Part shown: positions 1 through 9,028 of the stretch, in pieces
Numbering within the stretch: the stretch's first letter is position 1
Layout of the letters: the number at the start of each line of letters is the position of its first letter
Origin: Anaerolineaceae bacterium
GTDB lineage: Bacteria; Chloroflexota; Anaerolineae; Aggregatilineales; Phototrophicaceae
Direction of reading: 5' to 3'
DNA: 64,000 nt
NCBI GenBank assembly: GCA_002699585.1
Contig: PABP01000035.1
Coordinates: 64,052-128,051 of the forward strand
The notes under the pieces: generated by a model
What the model was told of the DNA's origin: nothing
What the model saw: the letters and a program-made list of their open reading frames with translations, nothing else
Database searches by the model: none
Made by a program: the position numbers and the translations under genes

Positions 1-942
1 GGTCAGTCTAAAACCATTGATGGCGGTGATGATGTCCGTACCCTGTAGCTGTTCCACGCCGTTACCATCGGTCATGACTTCTGGGCCTTGCATGCCAGCA
101 CGGGCCGATGGGCCGCCCTGGACAACCTGGGTCACGACGACGCCACGTAGGTCTTCCGGCAGATTCAATTCCTGGATCAGGCGCAGGCTGACATCTGTGC
201 CTTGAATGCCCATGTAGCTGTACTCAACGAAACCGTCATCAATCAACTTCTGAGAGATACGTGATGTCAGATTGCTCGGAATGGCGAAACCGACGCCGCT
301 GTTGCTACGGCTATCGCTCAGAATCTGCGAATTGACGCCGATGACTTGACCGTTCATGTTGAGCAGCGGGCCACCGCTGTTGCCGGGGTTGATGGCGGCA
401 TCGGTCTGGATAGCTTCGCCAATGCTGAAGCCCGTCAAGCCACGGATGCTGCGGTTGGTCGCGCTGACCACACCGGTCGTCAGGGTGAATTCCTGGCCGA
501 AGGGGCTACCAATCGCGATGACGGGTTCACCCGTATACAACGCGCTGGAATCGCCAAAGCTCAATGGATGCAGCTTTTCTGCTGGTAGGTCAACTTTGAT
601 GACAGCTAGATCGCTATCCGGGTCAAGGCCAACGATCGTGCCTTCTGCCAGAGTGCCGTCGATGAATTCGACTTCGATGAACGTGGCGCCATCGACAACG
701 TGGTTGTTGGTGACGATATGGCCGTTGGTATCAATGACGAAGCCTGATCCCTGTCCGCCACCCATCTGGGTTTCGACAGTGATCGACACGACTGCCGAGC
801 TGACTTCATTGAAGACCTGTGCTTCGCGCGTCAGAGCGGAATCCTGTGCCAGGGTAGTCTGGCCCATCACGGGTGCGAATATAAATGCGCCAAGCGCAAT
901 GGCGCCGATAATGGTCAGTAACCATTTACTCAGGTGTTTCAT
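1..942 (-). CDS. HtrA/DegP-type serine protease (3' end outside window)
   Basis: Exported trypsin-like protease of the HtrA family, which degrades or refolds damaged envelope proteins. The visible 314 codons start with a signal or anchor segment (residues 6-27), then the protease domain: His in TNNHVV (about 79), Asp in DSDLAVIK (about 110) and Ser in the GNSGGP motif (about 190). A PDZ domain begins near residue 240 (YMGIQG) and is cut by the window edge. The catalytic triad is complete. The ATG at 942 follows a GGGGGTA ribosome site. Inverted repeats further upstream may be an operator. Family assignment is secure; the exact DegP/DegQ/DegS subtype cannot be told. Confidence 0.93.
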   Translation of the reverse strand, partial: MKHLSKWLLTIIGAIALGAFIFAPVMGQTTLAQDSALTREAQVFNEVSSAVVSITVETQMGGGQGSGFVIDTNGHIVTNNHVVDGATFIEVEFIDGTLAEGTIVGLDPDSDLAVIKVDLPAEKLHPLSFGDSSALYTGEPVIAIGSPFGQEFTLTTGVVSATNRSIRGLTGFSIGEAIQTDAAINPGNSGGPLLNMNGQVIGVNSQILSDSRSNSGVGFAIPSNLTSRISQKLIDDGFVEYSYMGIQGTDVSLRLIQELNLPEDLRGVVVTQVVQGGPSARAGMQGPEVMTDGNGVEQLQGTDIITAINGFRLT

Positions 943-1021
943 TTTGCGTTACCCCCAAAGGTATGCACATACATTGTGAATTTATCTTGTAACCGATACA
1001 TCATTGTTTTTTATCATTGAG

Positions 1022-1038
1022 GTTACATGTTATGTAAC
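1022..1038. promoter_or_regulatory. Inverted repeat upstream of htrA (candidate operator)
   Basis: GTTACAT and ATGTAAC form a perfect 7-base inverted repeat around a GTT centre, 80 bases before the htrA start. The same TGTTAC/GTAACA words recur upstream of mscL (13594-13644), so a shared stress regulator is possible. Seen directly: the repeat. Inferred: its role. Confidence 0.4.
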
Positions 1039-1180
1039 GGCTATAGTGTGCATCTTGGATGTATGAAAAGAATAAACAAGCTGTAAAGAGAGTGTTACCC
1101 GTTTGCAAACATTGTATTTTGTACGGCGTATTTCATTAATCTCGTGATAAGAAAGGCCACAAATGGCCTGAAAATGGGCT

Positions 1181-1216
1181 AAAACAACAAAAAAGCCCGC
1201 CAATTGACGGGCTTTC
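1181..1216 (-). terminator. Rho-independent terminator of the membrane coiled-coil gene
   Basis: On the minus strand an 8-base-pair stem (AGCCCGTC pairing with GGCGGGCT, one G-U pair) with loop AATT is followed by a T-rich tract (TTTTTTGTTGTTTT). It lies about 30 bases after the stop codon at 1248. Confidence 0.85.
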
Positions 1217-1247
1217 CTGAAATTTCTTTCTGAAGTGAGTTAAGACG

Positions 1248-2066
1248 CTATTGCAGGCGCAGGCTCTGCATTTGAACCTCGTCCATGGCGTCGAGGGTAT
1301 CTTGCAGGCTGGCGACCTCGTCTTGAATTTCCAGGCGCAGGCGTTGGGCGCGGGCGCTGTCGACTTCCTTGGTCCCTAGCAGGGACATCTGCGCATAGAC
1401 GGTACCCAGCGAGGCCAGCGTACTCTCTAGCTGGATTTCCGCGCGTTTGACGCTGTTGCGCGTGGCCTCAAGGTTGGCACGCTGCTGCTCGAGTTGGCGC
1501 AGTTGGCGCTCCAAATCTTGCTTGACCAGCGGGTCTTCCTCGCGTTGAATGCGGTCGATGGTGCGCTCTATTTTGATGGGCACATCTTTCTGGTCGCGCC
1601 GCATGATTTCATTGCCTTTTGAGGCGTCGATATGCGTGGCCAGGTCGTACATATGGGCGATCCAGTCGTTGACGTCCTCGACCGTCTGGCGCAGATTGGT
1701 GCGCATCGACCCCTGATGGCGCTTAGACAGCTTGAGCATATCGCGGCGATATTCCAGCGCCTTACGCAGTTGATCGCGCGAATTTTCTGTGCGGATATGG
1801 CTCAGGTCATACTGGCTCTCGAATTCGCGGGCCATGGCTTCCTGGGCTTCGTTGGGGTCGGTGATGGTTGATGCTACCAAAGCCCCTTCCACCAGTCCGC
1901 CCAGCACCAACCAGAACCAGGGCTGCCACTCGACCCCCAGTACGCTGATGTCATTGACAAACAAAAACAGGATCGCCGTCACCATAATCGTGACCAGGCT
2001 CTCCCAGCGTAGGAGGGAGTTCATCAGTAATGTGCCGAAAACCCGCTGCCGGACCTCGTCGCGCAT
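1248..2066 (-). CDS. Membrane protein with two TM helices and a long coiled coil, next to pspA
   Basis: 272 residues, family not recognised. Two hydrophobic helices (about 22-39 and 49-66) are followed by a charged, helical region. From about 165 to the end it is rich in Q, E, R and L and should form a coiled coil. It lies downstream of pspA on the same strand, separated by pspA's own terminator, so it probably has its own promoter between 2067 and 2315. Placement beside PspA and the helical build suggest a membrane-stress partner, but that is inference from context only. Confidence 0.75.
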   Translation of the reverse strand: MRDEVRQRVFGTLLMNSLLRWESLVTIMVTAILFLFVNDISVLGVEWQPWFWLVLGGLVEGALVASTITDPNEAQEAMAREFESQYDLSHIRTENSRDQLRKALEYRRDMLKLSKRHQGSMRTNLRQTVEDVNDWIAHMYDLATHIDASKGNEIMRRDQKDVPIKIERTIDRIQREEDPLVKQDLERQLRQLEQQRANLEATRNSVKRAEIQLESTLASLGTVYAQMSLLGTKEVDSARAQRLRLEIQDEVASLQDTLDAMDEVQMQSLRLQ

Positions 2067-2390
2067 AGGGTTGTTATCCTCTCATGTTGGCTGTTTATCG
2101 CACACGGTGGTGATAAGCCATCCGCCGCGATGATTTAGCAATGCTACTAGCACTCTTTACGTTGTCAGGAGGCAGAACGTCGCATTCGCGTCGTTTTTGG
2201 CTTCCTAACAGGCTATTTCTTATTGTATCAAAACTATCGTCGTAAGGCGTCAGTAATTCATAAGAACGCTGGGACGCTGCTGGTTTTGTCGGTTCAATCG
2301 ACCTGCCCACAGAAGCAAAACGGGACCTTGTGCGATACAAAGGCCCCGCTATTGCAGTCATGGTCACATGGGCGAACGATCCGCGCAGTG
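2067..2390. other. Intergenic region between pspA and the coiled-coil gene
   Basis: 324 bases. It holds the pspA terminator (2316-2348) and, by position, the promoter of the gene starting at 2066. A 90-codon minus-strand frame (2095-2367) runs through the terminator and has no recognisable content, so it is not called. Confidence 0.6.
2316..2348 (-). terminator. Terminator after pspA
   Basis: Minus-strand hairpin with a 9-base stem (CGGGGCCTT with AAGGTCCCG, one G-U pair), ten-base loop, then TTTTGCTT. It starts about 40 bases after the pspA stop codon. Confidence 0.8.
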
Positions 2391-3074
2391 CTACTCGTTG
2401 CTGTTGAGCAAACGGCGGCGGCGTTCTTCCAACTGGCGCTCGACTTCGCCAACACCTACAGCCTCGTCGATCTGATCGGAAACAGAGCGCGTCGCCATTT
2501 CCAGGCGGGCATCTTCCCGATCAAGACGGGAGCGGATCTGTTCGGTCAGGCTGGTGATTTCGGCATCGCCCGTATTGGCCAGGTCGTCCAGGCTCTTGAC
2601 GGTCTTGGTCATGACCTTCTTGGTCTCGGCCAGTTCGATCAGGGCACGCAGGCGTTCACGCTCTTGCTTGATCGACGTCAGGCGGCCTTCCAGCTTGACG
2701 CGCATATCCAGCATGCGCTGGTATTGCTGTTCCTGGGCCTGCCACTGTTCATAATATTCCTGGGCCAGCTCTTGTTTGGTATTGAGTTCGGCCTGGGCCG
2801 CTGCCGCCAGATCATCCTTGCCTTTGAGGATCAGTGTATCAATATCACGATCCAGTTTTTCGGCAGCATTGGCGAATTCCTCGTACTTGCGCTTGAGTGT
2901 GCGCACAGTCCCGCCGACGGTCGCTGCGGAGTCTTCCAGCGCTTCCAGGTTACGCTCCACCTGACGGATGTATTCATCCATGACTTTGATCGAGTTGCCC
3001 TCCAGGGCGCGGTCGACCAGCGAGTGCATGTTGGCGCTGATGAGCGTGTTAATCTTCTCGAAAATAGATGCCAT
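2391..3074 (-). CDS. pspA: PspA/IM30 (Vipp1) family membrane-stress protein
   Basis: 227 residues, close to the usual 220-230 of the family. PspA forms ESCRT-III-like rods on the inner face of the membrane and protects it under stress. The N-terminus (MASIFEKINTLISANMHSLV) is the amphipathic helix typical of the family. The rest is almost wholly coiled coil, with the family patch MDEYIRQVERNLEAL near residues 32-46. There is no sigma-54 PspF gene nearby, so regulation differs from E. coli. The ATG follows a leader with no strong promoter match that I could fix. Confidence 0.93.
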   Translation of the reverse strand: MASIFEKINTLISANMHSLVDRALEGNSIKVMDEYIRQVERNLEALEDSAATVGGTVRTLKRKYEEFANAAEKLDRDIDTLILKGKDDLAAAAQAELNTKQELAQEYYEQWQAQEQQYQRMLDMRVKLEGRLTSIKQERERLRALIELAETKKVMTKTVKSLDDLANTGDAEITSLTEQIRSRLDREDARLEMATRSVSDQIDEAVGVGEVERQLEERRRRLLNSNE

Positions 3075-3421
3075 GGGTTAGCGGCTCCCTATCCTGAATG
3101 TTTGTTAGTTAAGCATTGTGACTTAAAACGTGGGTTCTAAGTCAGGTTTATCAAGCAGTGTGTATTAGACGATAATGCGTTGTTACAGTGCGTATTCGAC
3201 ATAGTTTGCAGTATATCACGGGTCAGGTGTTATCAGCAAAGGGCCTTATCCCGTCTGAATCCGGTTTATACGGCATTTTTACCCTACGGCTTTTGGCCGA
3301 TGTCGCACCGGATGTCGCACAGCGCTAATGATTCCCTAAACGGGTATCTATGGTGTGTATACGCAAAATGTGCCCAGGCGTTGCAGGGCACATTTGGAAT
3401 TCACAATATTGGTAGAGAAAG
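3075..3421. other. Intergenic region upstream of pspA
   Basis: 347 bases. The right part of pspA's leader must carry its promoter; no clean -35/-10 pair stood out. The high-coordinate end carries the terminator of the kinase gene (3366-3395). A plus-strand frame at 3180-3425 overlaps that hairpin and is rejected. Confidence 0.55.
3364..3395 (-). terminator. Terminator after the response regulator-kinase gene
   Basis: Minus-strand hairpin with a 10-base perfect stem (AAATGTGCCC and GGGCACATTT) and a ten-base loop, ending in a short TTTTGCG tract. It lies about 27 bases after the stop at 3422. The T tract is short, so efficiency is uncertain. Confidence 0.65.
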
Positions 3422-4600
3422 CTAGCGTGACATAATGGAAGCGATATTGTCGATGGCTGCGTAGCTGTCTGGGTTGTCCGGCGGCGTGACCGGGATGCGG
3501 ACGGTAAAGGTACTGCCCGTGCCGTCGCCATCACTTTCCACCGAGCGTGTTCCCCCATGTATCTTGATGGCACCGTCGACAATGGCCAGCCCACAACCAC
3601 TGCCTTGATCTTCAAAGTGTTCGCGGTTGATCTGGTACAGTTCTTCCCAGATTTTCTCAAATTCGTGGCTGGCGATGCCGCGGCCATAATCGCGCACTGC
3701 GAAGACGATATGATCATCTTTTTCAGTGACGGTAACTTCCACTGTGCCGCCATCTTCAGAGAATTTGACTGCGTTGTCCATCAGTTCGCGCAGGCTGATG
3801 GTTAGCAGTTGGACATCGGCGACGAAAAGCGGCAGCTCGTCCTGAATGTCGAACGTGATCTCAACTGTCTTATCGTCTTGGATTGTCACACCGCGTTTGG
3901 CATCGCGTAGGATGGCGTCAATTTCGGCAACGGGGCGGCGGCGTGCCAGATAGATGTCGGCTGCATCGCCTTCCTGGATTTCCAGCAGTTGGATGAAGTT
4001 CTCTACCAGGCGGCGCAGGCGGTTGGCACCACTGCTGACGCCCTTGAGGAAGTCCATCACATCTTCTTCGCTGAGCAGGTTGTCTTTATAGCCGCTGAGC
4101 ATGTCGGAATAGCCAACGACCAGCGACATCGGCGTGCGGAACTCATGGTTGAACAGCTTGAGAATTTCCTTCTTCAAGCCAGTCATTTCTTCCTGCTGCA
4201 CGCGCTTGATGTTGGTATGGCGCTTGAGAGAGGCTTTTACAGAGTGTAGTAATTCTTCCGCAGCGAAGGGTTTTGTTAAGTAAACATCGGCACCCAGGTC
4301 ACCGCCTTTAAAGCGGTCGGCCTGCTGGTCCTTAGCGGTCAGGAAGATGAAGGGTACTGTCACCCACGCATCGATCTTGCGCACCTCTTCCAGGAATGTG
4401 AATCCGTCCATATGTGGCATCATGATGTCAGACACGATGATGTCCGGCGGGTTATTGGGGTCACTCTTGAGCACTTCCAATCCCTCAAGCCCATTGCCCG
4501 CTATTTTGACAGTGTATTTTTCGTACTCTAAGATGTCACGAATACCATAAAGTAAATGAACTTCATCTTCAACAACGAGGACCGTTTTTTGATCTTTCAT
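3422..4600 (-). CDS. Response regulator fused to a histidine kinase
   Basis: 392 residues, soluble. Receiver domain at 1-125 (acidic pair E11/D12, phospho-acceptor D58 in IVSDIMMP, K110 in LTKPF). Then a HisKA domain with H152 in FNHEFRTPMS and a HATPase domain with N-box LRELMDNAVKFS, G1 VRDYGRGI and G2 GSGCGLAIV. All catalytic boxes are present. Such receiver-first kinases usually take phosphate from another kinase and pass on a signal. I chose the ATG at 4600, just before VLVVEDE, over a TTG at 4633. No partner regulator is adjacent. Confidence 0.9.
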   Translation of the reverse strand: MKDQKTVLVVEDEVHLLYGIRDILEYEKYTVKIAGNGLEGLEVLKSDPNNPPDIIVSDIMMPHMDGFTFLEEVRKIDAWVTVPFIFLTAKDQQADRFKGGDLGADVYLTKPFAAEELLHSVKASLKRHTNIKRVQQEEMTGLKKEILKLFNHEFRTPMSLVVGYSDMLSGYKDNLLSEEDVMDFLKGVSSGANRLRRLVENFIQLLEIQEGDAADIYLARRRPVAEIDAILRDAKRGVTIQDDKTVEITFDIQDELPLFVADVQLLTISLRELMDNAVKFSEDGGTVEVTVTEKDDHIVFAVRDYGRGIASHEFEKIWEELYQINREHFEDQGSGCGLAIVDGAIKIHGGTRSVESDGDGTGSTFTVRIPVTPPDNPDSYAAIDNIASIMSR

Positions 4601-4768
4601 GTGCGCGATGCCTATATACCTATGCCAGTTCAACCGATTTATTTGGATTTAGACCACATCCAGAATTGTCTATTAAGAGACATTATGTAGCCAGTATACG
4701 GGAAAAACTCACATCTGAACGTAAAATTCTTTAATTGTTTAGGGATTTCCGTGCTAATACGCTGCTCC

Positions 4769-5791
4769 CTAGAGGAAACCTTGTCGCCGAATGGCCAGTA
4801 CATCTGCTAATAGGGCGAAACCGGTTTCACGTCGGCCTGCGCCTGCACCCACTAGCGTCACCGGGCCGAGCAGGTCCGTTTCAAAGGTGATGGCATTGGT
4901 TGTGCCGCCGACACCTGCCAATGGATCGGCCAGTGGTAAGCGCACCGCTTTAACGCTGCCACCCTGGGGCGTGACTTCGGCAATCAGTTTATAGCGTTCA
5001 CCAGCGGCCTGGGCCGCGGCGATGTCGTCAGCGGAAAGCACATCAATGCCACTGACGTCCAGATCGTTTATGCCGATGTCCGCGCCGAATAGACTGCGCG
5101 CCAGGATCACCGCTTTGGAGGCGGCATCCCAGCCGCCGACATCGGCAGTAGGGTCGGCTTCTAAGTAGCCTTTGGCTTTGGCGTCGTCCATCACGTCTTC
5201 ATAGTCAATGCCGCGTTCCATCTCGGTCAGCATGTAATTGGTGGAGCCATTGAGGATGCCCTTAGCCGCGCTGATGGTGCAGCCTGCCAGCGCTTCCTTA
5301 GCCAGTGTCAGTGAGGGCGTCCCAGCCATGACCGTGCCTTCAAAACGGAGGGATTTTTTGGCGGCGCGGGCGGCATCAGCCAACTGCTGGTAATGCAGCG
5401 CGACTGGCCCCTTGTTGGCCAGCACCACATGCTGCCCATTCTGGAAGGCGCGCAGGCAATAATCGGTTGCAGGTTGGCCCGTTTTCAGGTTAGTCCAACT
5501 GGCTTCCAGCAAGACGTCCGCGCCACACTGGTCGATAATTTTTTCGACGGGTAAATCGCGCACCACGCCATCCGCCTTGGGGTAGTTCCCAAGGTGCCCT
5601 TGGCTGATTGCATCCATGAGCGCATCCAGGTCGAGGCCATGTGGGTCCATCAGCGTCCCGCGTGAATGTGTCGCAACGGCGACGATCTGCGCGGAAAACC
5701 CATAGACGGCAGCGAGTAGAGCGTGCTTTTCCTTTAAAATTTCAATGAAACCCTGGCCAACCGTGCCAAAGCCAATTAGTGCGATTTTCAT
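4769..5791 (-). CDS. hom: Homoserine dehydrogenase
   Basis: 340 residues. Reduces aspartate semialdehyde to homoserine on the way to threonine and methionine. The NAD(P)-binding motif GFGTVGQG is at 7-14, K127 lies in VLANKGPV, and the catalytic region EADPTADVGGWDAASK (211-226) holds the conserved Asp and Lys. The chain ends after the catalytic domain with no ACT domain, so feedback inhibition by threonine through ACT is not expected. It stands alone: no thrB, thrC or lysC neighbours. Confidence 0.92.
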   Translation of the reverse strand: MKIALIGFGTVGQGFIEILKEKHALLAAVYGFSAQIVAVATHSRGTLMDPHGLDLDALMDAISQGHLGNYPKADGVVRDLPVEKIIDQCGADVLLEASWTNLKTGQPATDYCLRAFQNGQHVVLANKGPVALHYQQLADAARAAKKSLRFEGTVMAGTPSLTLAKEALAGCTISAAKGILNGSTNYMLTEMERGIDYEDVMDDAKAKGYLEADPTADVGGWDAASKAVILARSLFGADIGINDLDVSGIDVLSADDIAAAQAAGERYKLIAEVTPQGGSVKAVRLPLADPLAGVGGTTNAITFETDLLGPVTLVGAGAGRRETGFALLADVLAIRRQGFL

Positions 5792-5888
5792 AGCCTTGTT
5801 CCTGTGCTGCGTCGATGAAGAATCTTCTATGTTTGATTCTTGTGTTGGATAAGGAAACTGAGAGATCGTGCTCGATTATTATGATGGG

Positions 5889-6902
5889 CTATTTTACCGC
5901 ATCCAAATGAATCTCGCTGGTCATTTGCAGTGCGGCATCCACCTGATAGGGCGTGACCTCGTGGCCGATATTTTCCAGCAGCAAATACTGTAGGCCGCCC
6001 GGCCACTGGGCTTCATCAATGAAGGGCATATCGTTGCCCTGATTGCTGCGCAGATACAGCGGGTCCTGGCTGCCGATCATGACCAGCATCGGGCCACTAC
6101 CCTCATCCTGGGGGTAAATCCAGGTTGCGCCACTGATAATCGTCCCGGCGATGATGTCCGGGTGCTGATTGGCATAGAGTGATGCCAACGCGCCGCCTTC
6201 CCCAAAGCCAAATAGCACGACGCTATCCAGTGCCGTCGGGTAAGTATTTTCTACATCGGTGATGATCTCTTGCAGAATGGGCAGGTTGACATCGGCAGGC
6301 TGCATGGGCAGGTGTGGCGTCACATACAGCGTGTCGCTTGTGTTGGCCACAACAAACGGGGCCAGCAGATCGTCGCCCTGTAAATCTTCATCACCGAGCA
6401 AGACCAGCATCGGCCAACCGGGGCCTGCGAGTGGGCCGCTCGGCTCGTAAACATCATAGGTGACGCCGTTGATCAGCGTGTGGCTGTAGATCTGGATGTC
6501 TTCCAGTGGGTCGCGTGCTATCTGAGTGATGTTTGGCAGCCAGTTGGCGACCACGTAAATCATACCCAGGGCGATTAGCGTACTAAATATGAAAGCCGTG
6601 ACGGTGCGTAGGCCACGGGTGTTGCGTTCTGGGTCCGGTTGTAAGGCTTCAATGAACTGCCAGCGTTGATCCGTAAAGCCGATGCGCGTTAAGACCGTTT
6701 CCGGCATTTGCCCGGTGAGCGTTGCCGCCAGATGTTGCGCCAGGGCGTCATCTTGCAAGCGCGGATCAGCAGCGACGGCATCTGCCAGCATCATGAGGGC
6801 ATCGCCCCAGTCATCGCGCTGATAGGCACTGAATGCCGCTTGCAGCGCGCGTTCCGCCTGGGGCGCATAGGGCGAGGGTGTATTCATTGGGATCGTCGCC
6901 AT
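5889..6902 (-). CDS. Membrane-anchored alpha/beta-hydrolase-like protein lacking the nucleophile Ser
   Basis: About 337 residues from the ATG at 6902 (ATGs at 6947, 6929 and 6887 are also possible; none has a strong ribosome site). N-terminal helical, TPR-like stretch (10-60), one TM helix (about 103-120), then an alpha/beta-hydrolase fold. The nucleophile elbow reads GFGEG (232-236), so the usual GxSxG serine is Gly234. The Asp (GSQD, D280) and His (NIGHE, H314) remain. It is therefore likely not a normal esterase. The reading frame runs open to 7130 but that part overlaps the next gene. Confidence 0.75.
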   Translation of the reverse strand: MATIPMNTPSPYAPQAERALQAAFSAYQRDDWGDALMMLADAVAADPRLQDDALAQHLAATLTGQMPETVLTRIGFTDQRWQFIEALQPDPERNTRGLRTVTAFIFSTLIALGMIYVVANWLPNITQIARDPLEDIQIYSHTLINGVTYDVYEPSGPLAGPGWPMLVLLGDEDLQGDDLLAPFVVANTSDTLYVTPHLPMQPADVNLPILQEIITDVENTYPTALDSVVLFGFGEGGALASLYANQHPDIIAGTIISGATWIYPQDEGSGPMLVMIGSQDPLYLRSNQGNDMPFIDEAQWPGGLQYLLLENIGHEVTPYQVDAALQMTSEIHLDAVK

Positions 6903-7002
6903 GCCGGATTTTACTTGCGGCAGTGGCATGTCGTTTTTTGCATACATACCCGTATTGTCAGGGAAAAACGCCGTAAGAACACTGAAGAATTGGTCACAGC
7001 GG

Positions 7003-8088
7003 CTATTTATGCTCAGCAGTAAGCTGCCGTGCCAGGTCAATGCCCAGCCACATCGCGCCTGCGCCCTGTGGCGGCATCCGTAAATGGTGATAGTCCGGCA
7101 GTGCGGCCAGTACGTCGGCATCGCTGGCAATCGGGAACGTCAATAACTGGCCATCGTCGGTTTCCGCATGGGCATTTAGCTGGAAGGCGTTATCCGGGTC
7201 GTGAATGCGCTCGTACCAGCTCGCATCATGAATTAATATCAGCGCACTGATTTCCGGTCGTAGGGTTGTCAAATCATGCAGGATGCCCGTCAGGTACAAC
7301 CCCGCCTGTCCTGCGGCCATCATCTGTTGCAGATCCACCAGCGCCGGATGTCCATAAAAGTGATCGTGGGGGGCTTCTGGGCCAAGTTCGGGCATCCCGA
7401 ATAGTTCTTCCAGGTATTCCTTGTAGATATGATAAGAAATGCGCCACTCATCCGGGTGGAAATCGGCTGCACGCGGGCCAAAGATGAAAGCCGGGACGGT
7501 ATGGTAAAAGCCGGGGTCGGTGGCATTGCGCCGACTGCGCTGGGCCAGCATCGCCTTGTAGGTGCCGTTGTGGTTGAACACGATTAGTGTGGCCCCACCA
7601 ATAGCCGCACTGCGACCGCTGCCACTTTGCAGGCTTTCCAGTTGGCCGACGCTGCGATGGTACAGGCTGCGCATCGGCAGGCGGATAGTGCGCCGGAATG
7701 CAGAATCCACCAGTTCGCGCTTCATGGCGTCGCATGTCGCCAGCATGTCGAAGTAACGGCCCAAATGGGCTTCGATTTGTAGCGGTCGTGGGCGCACGCG
7801 GCGCAGGGCGAAGGTTGTTCCGTTGAACAGGTTGCGCCCGCTGTTTTGCATATCGCTGAGGTGCGCGTGGTTAACCACCTCGAACGGGCGCGGGGTTTCC
7901 TTGGTTGGCAGCGCGCCGCATACACTGTCGACATTACCTATCTGCGACGAATCTGGCTGTTGTACGTATAGCGGGTAGCGCGTGTCACCGCGCTGGAACA
8001 TGGGCACATCATATTGTGTCGAGAGATATTCGACCATATTGTGATAACGACTGAGCTGATCTTCTAGTGATTCTGGGTGTTGTGGCAT
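7003..8088 (-). CDS. Nudix-like domain protein
   Basis: 361 residues from the ATG at 8088; an in-frame ATG at 8154 is possible. The N-terminal 160 residues are unfamiliar. Around 164-231 the pattern GGATLIVF ... HTVPAF ... KEYLEELFG resembles the core of a Nudix hydrolase, but the box has one extra residue before the final Gly and lacks the leading GX5E. It could be a Nudix-like sensor rather than an enzyme. It lies about 100 bases upstream of the hydrolase-like gene on the same strand, so the two may be co-transcribed, and is divergent from the sigma factor gene. Confidence 0.7.
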   Translation of the reverse strand: MPQHPESLEDQLSRYHNMVEYLSTQYDVPMFQRGDTRYPLYVQQPDSSQIGNVDSVCGALPTKETPRPFEVVNHAHLSDMQNSGRNLFNGTTFALRRVRPRPLQIEAHLGRYFDMLATCDAMKRELVDSAFRRTIRLPMRSLYHRSVGQLESLQSGSGRSAAIGGATLIVFNHNGTYKAMLAQRSRRNATDPGFYHTVPAFIFGPRAADFHPDEWRISYHIYKEYLEELFGMPELGPEAPHDHFYGHPALVDLQQMMAAGQAGLYLTGILHDLTTLRPEISALILIHDASWYERIHDPDNAFQLNAHAETDDGQLLTFPIASDADVLAALPDYHHLRMPPQGAGAMWLGIDLARQLTAEHK

Positions 8089-8171
8089 CGCAATGACCGT
8101 TTTTGGTGTGGGCCTGGGTGCATCTGGATACAAAATAAGGATGCACAGGAGCATCGATATTCAGCAAGCGG

Positions 8172-8177
8172 TATAAT
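8172..8177 (+). promoter_or_regulatory. Possible -10 box for the sigma-factor gene
   Basis: TATAAT lies about 105 bases before the preferred GTG start. No good -35 hexamer was found 16-18 bases upstream, so this is only a candidate. Confidence 0.3.
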
Positions 8178-8281
8178 AAACGCTATTCGCACGCCGATAC
8201 AGACGGTATCATAATTAAGCGTCGTCAATGTCAGCTACAATCCCAATCGCGCACAGCCTGGGAAGATCGCAGGGGGAGGTC

Positions 8282-8899
8282 GTGACTGAACCAGATGCGA
8301 AATTAATGGAATGGATTTTATCAGCACGGGAGGGCAACCAAGATGCCTTTGCGGAGCTGGTTTATAGTTTTCAAGATGCAGTCTATAACCTGTGTTATCG
8401 GATGCTAGGGCAGAATACGGAAGCCGAAGATGCCACCCAGGAAGCCTTTATCCGCGCCTATTTGAATTTGCATCGCTACGACATAAATCGGTCATTTAAG
8501 ACCTGGCTGCTGTCGATTGCCTCCAATCACTGCATCGACCGCCTGCGTAAACGACGTATGCATTTTTTGTCGCTGGATGAACCCCTTCCGTCGGGGATGT
8601 CTCTGGCGCTCAGCAGCGATGAACCCGGCCCGGAGCAGGTCGCCATGAGCAATGAACGCGGTCAGCAGATGCAGCTCTTGCTTGACCAACTCAAGCCCGA
8701 TGACCGCGCCGCCATCATCTATCGCTACTGGTATGACTATTCCTATGCGGAAATCGCCGAAGTGCTGGAATCTACTGAGAGCGCAATCAAGAGTCGCTTA
8801 TTCCGGGCACGGCGCTTGCTGGCTGAGCTTTATCAGGATAGTGTGGATGAACCCGCCGATGATGACCGACCGATCAATCCGCGTTTGATGCAGGAATAA
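8282..8899 (+). CDS. ECF-type RNA polymerase sigma factor
   Basis: 205 residues from the GTG at 8282. Sigma-70 region 2 spans about 20-92 (core DATQEAFIRAYLNL, then FKTWLLSIASNHCIDRLR) and region 4 about 128-183 (DDRAAIIYRYW ... YAEIAEVLEST ... SRLFRARRLL). I prefer the GTG because AGGGGG lies five bases before it and region 2 then starts at the usual distance; an in-frame ATG at 8228 has no ribosome site. The next gene is its likely anti-sigma factor. Target promoters are unknown. Confidence 0.9.
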   Translation: MTEPDAKLMEWILSAREGNQDAFAELVYSFQDAVYNLCYRMLGQNTEAEDATQEAFIRAYLNLHRYDINRSFKTWLLSIASNHCIDRLRKRRMHFLSLDEPLPSGMSLALSSDEPGPEQVAMSNERGQQMQLLLDQLKPDDRAAIIYRYWYDYSYAEIAEVLESTESAIKSRLFRARRLLAELYQDSVDEPADDDRPINPRLMQE

Positions 8900-9028
8900 A
8901 TCATACAAATTAGCCCTAAAGTACGGATTGGCATCAGGCGGCAGGGCTGGCTAAATGAAAGACGTTGAATCGTCCCACAGGCGTTCAGGTGTTTACTGTG
9001 GAACAAGGCAACAAAAGGGTGTTGTGTA

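Larger units (their letters stand above)
943..1247. other. Intergenic region, htrA promoter side and upstream terminator
   Basis: 305 bases without a gene. It holds the 5' region of the htrA gene (AT-rich, with a GTTACAT/ATGTAAC inverted repeat at 1022-1038) and, next to position 1200, the terminator of the gene that ends at 1248. No small open frame with a convincing ribosome site was seen. Confidence 0.6.

Noticed and set aside
2095-2367. Minus-strand 90-codon frame between pspA and the coiled-coil gene
   Set aside because: It runs through the pspA terminator and has no ribosome site or family match.
2223-3140. Long plus-strand frame opposite pspA
   Set aside because: It is antisense to a clear PspA gene and its translation has no family sense; a shadow of high G+C.
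3180-3425. Plus-strand 81-codon frame
   Set aside because: It overlaps the kinase terminator hairpin, and its product has no low-complexity, signal or domain pattern.
4601-4633. TTG start for the response regulator-kinase
   Set aside because: The ATG at 4600 lies right before the conserved receiver start.
6903-7130. Extended N-terminus of the hydrolase-like gene
   Set aside because: The extra residues overlap the end of the Nudix-like gene and look like antisense translation.
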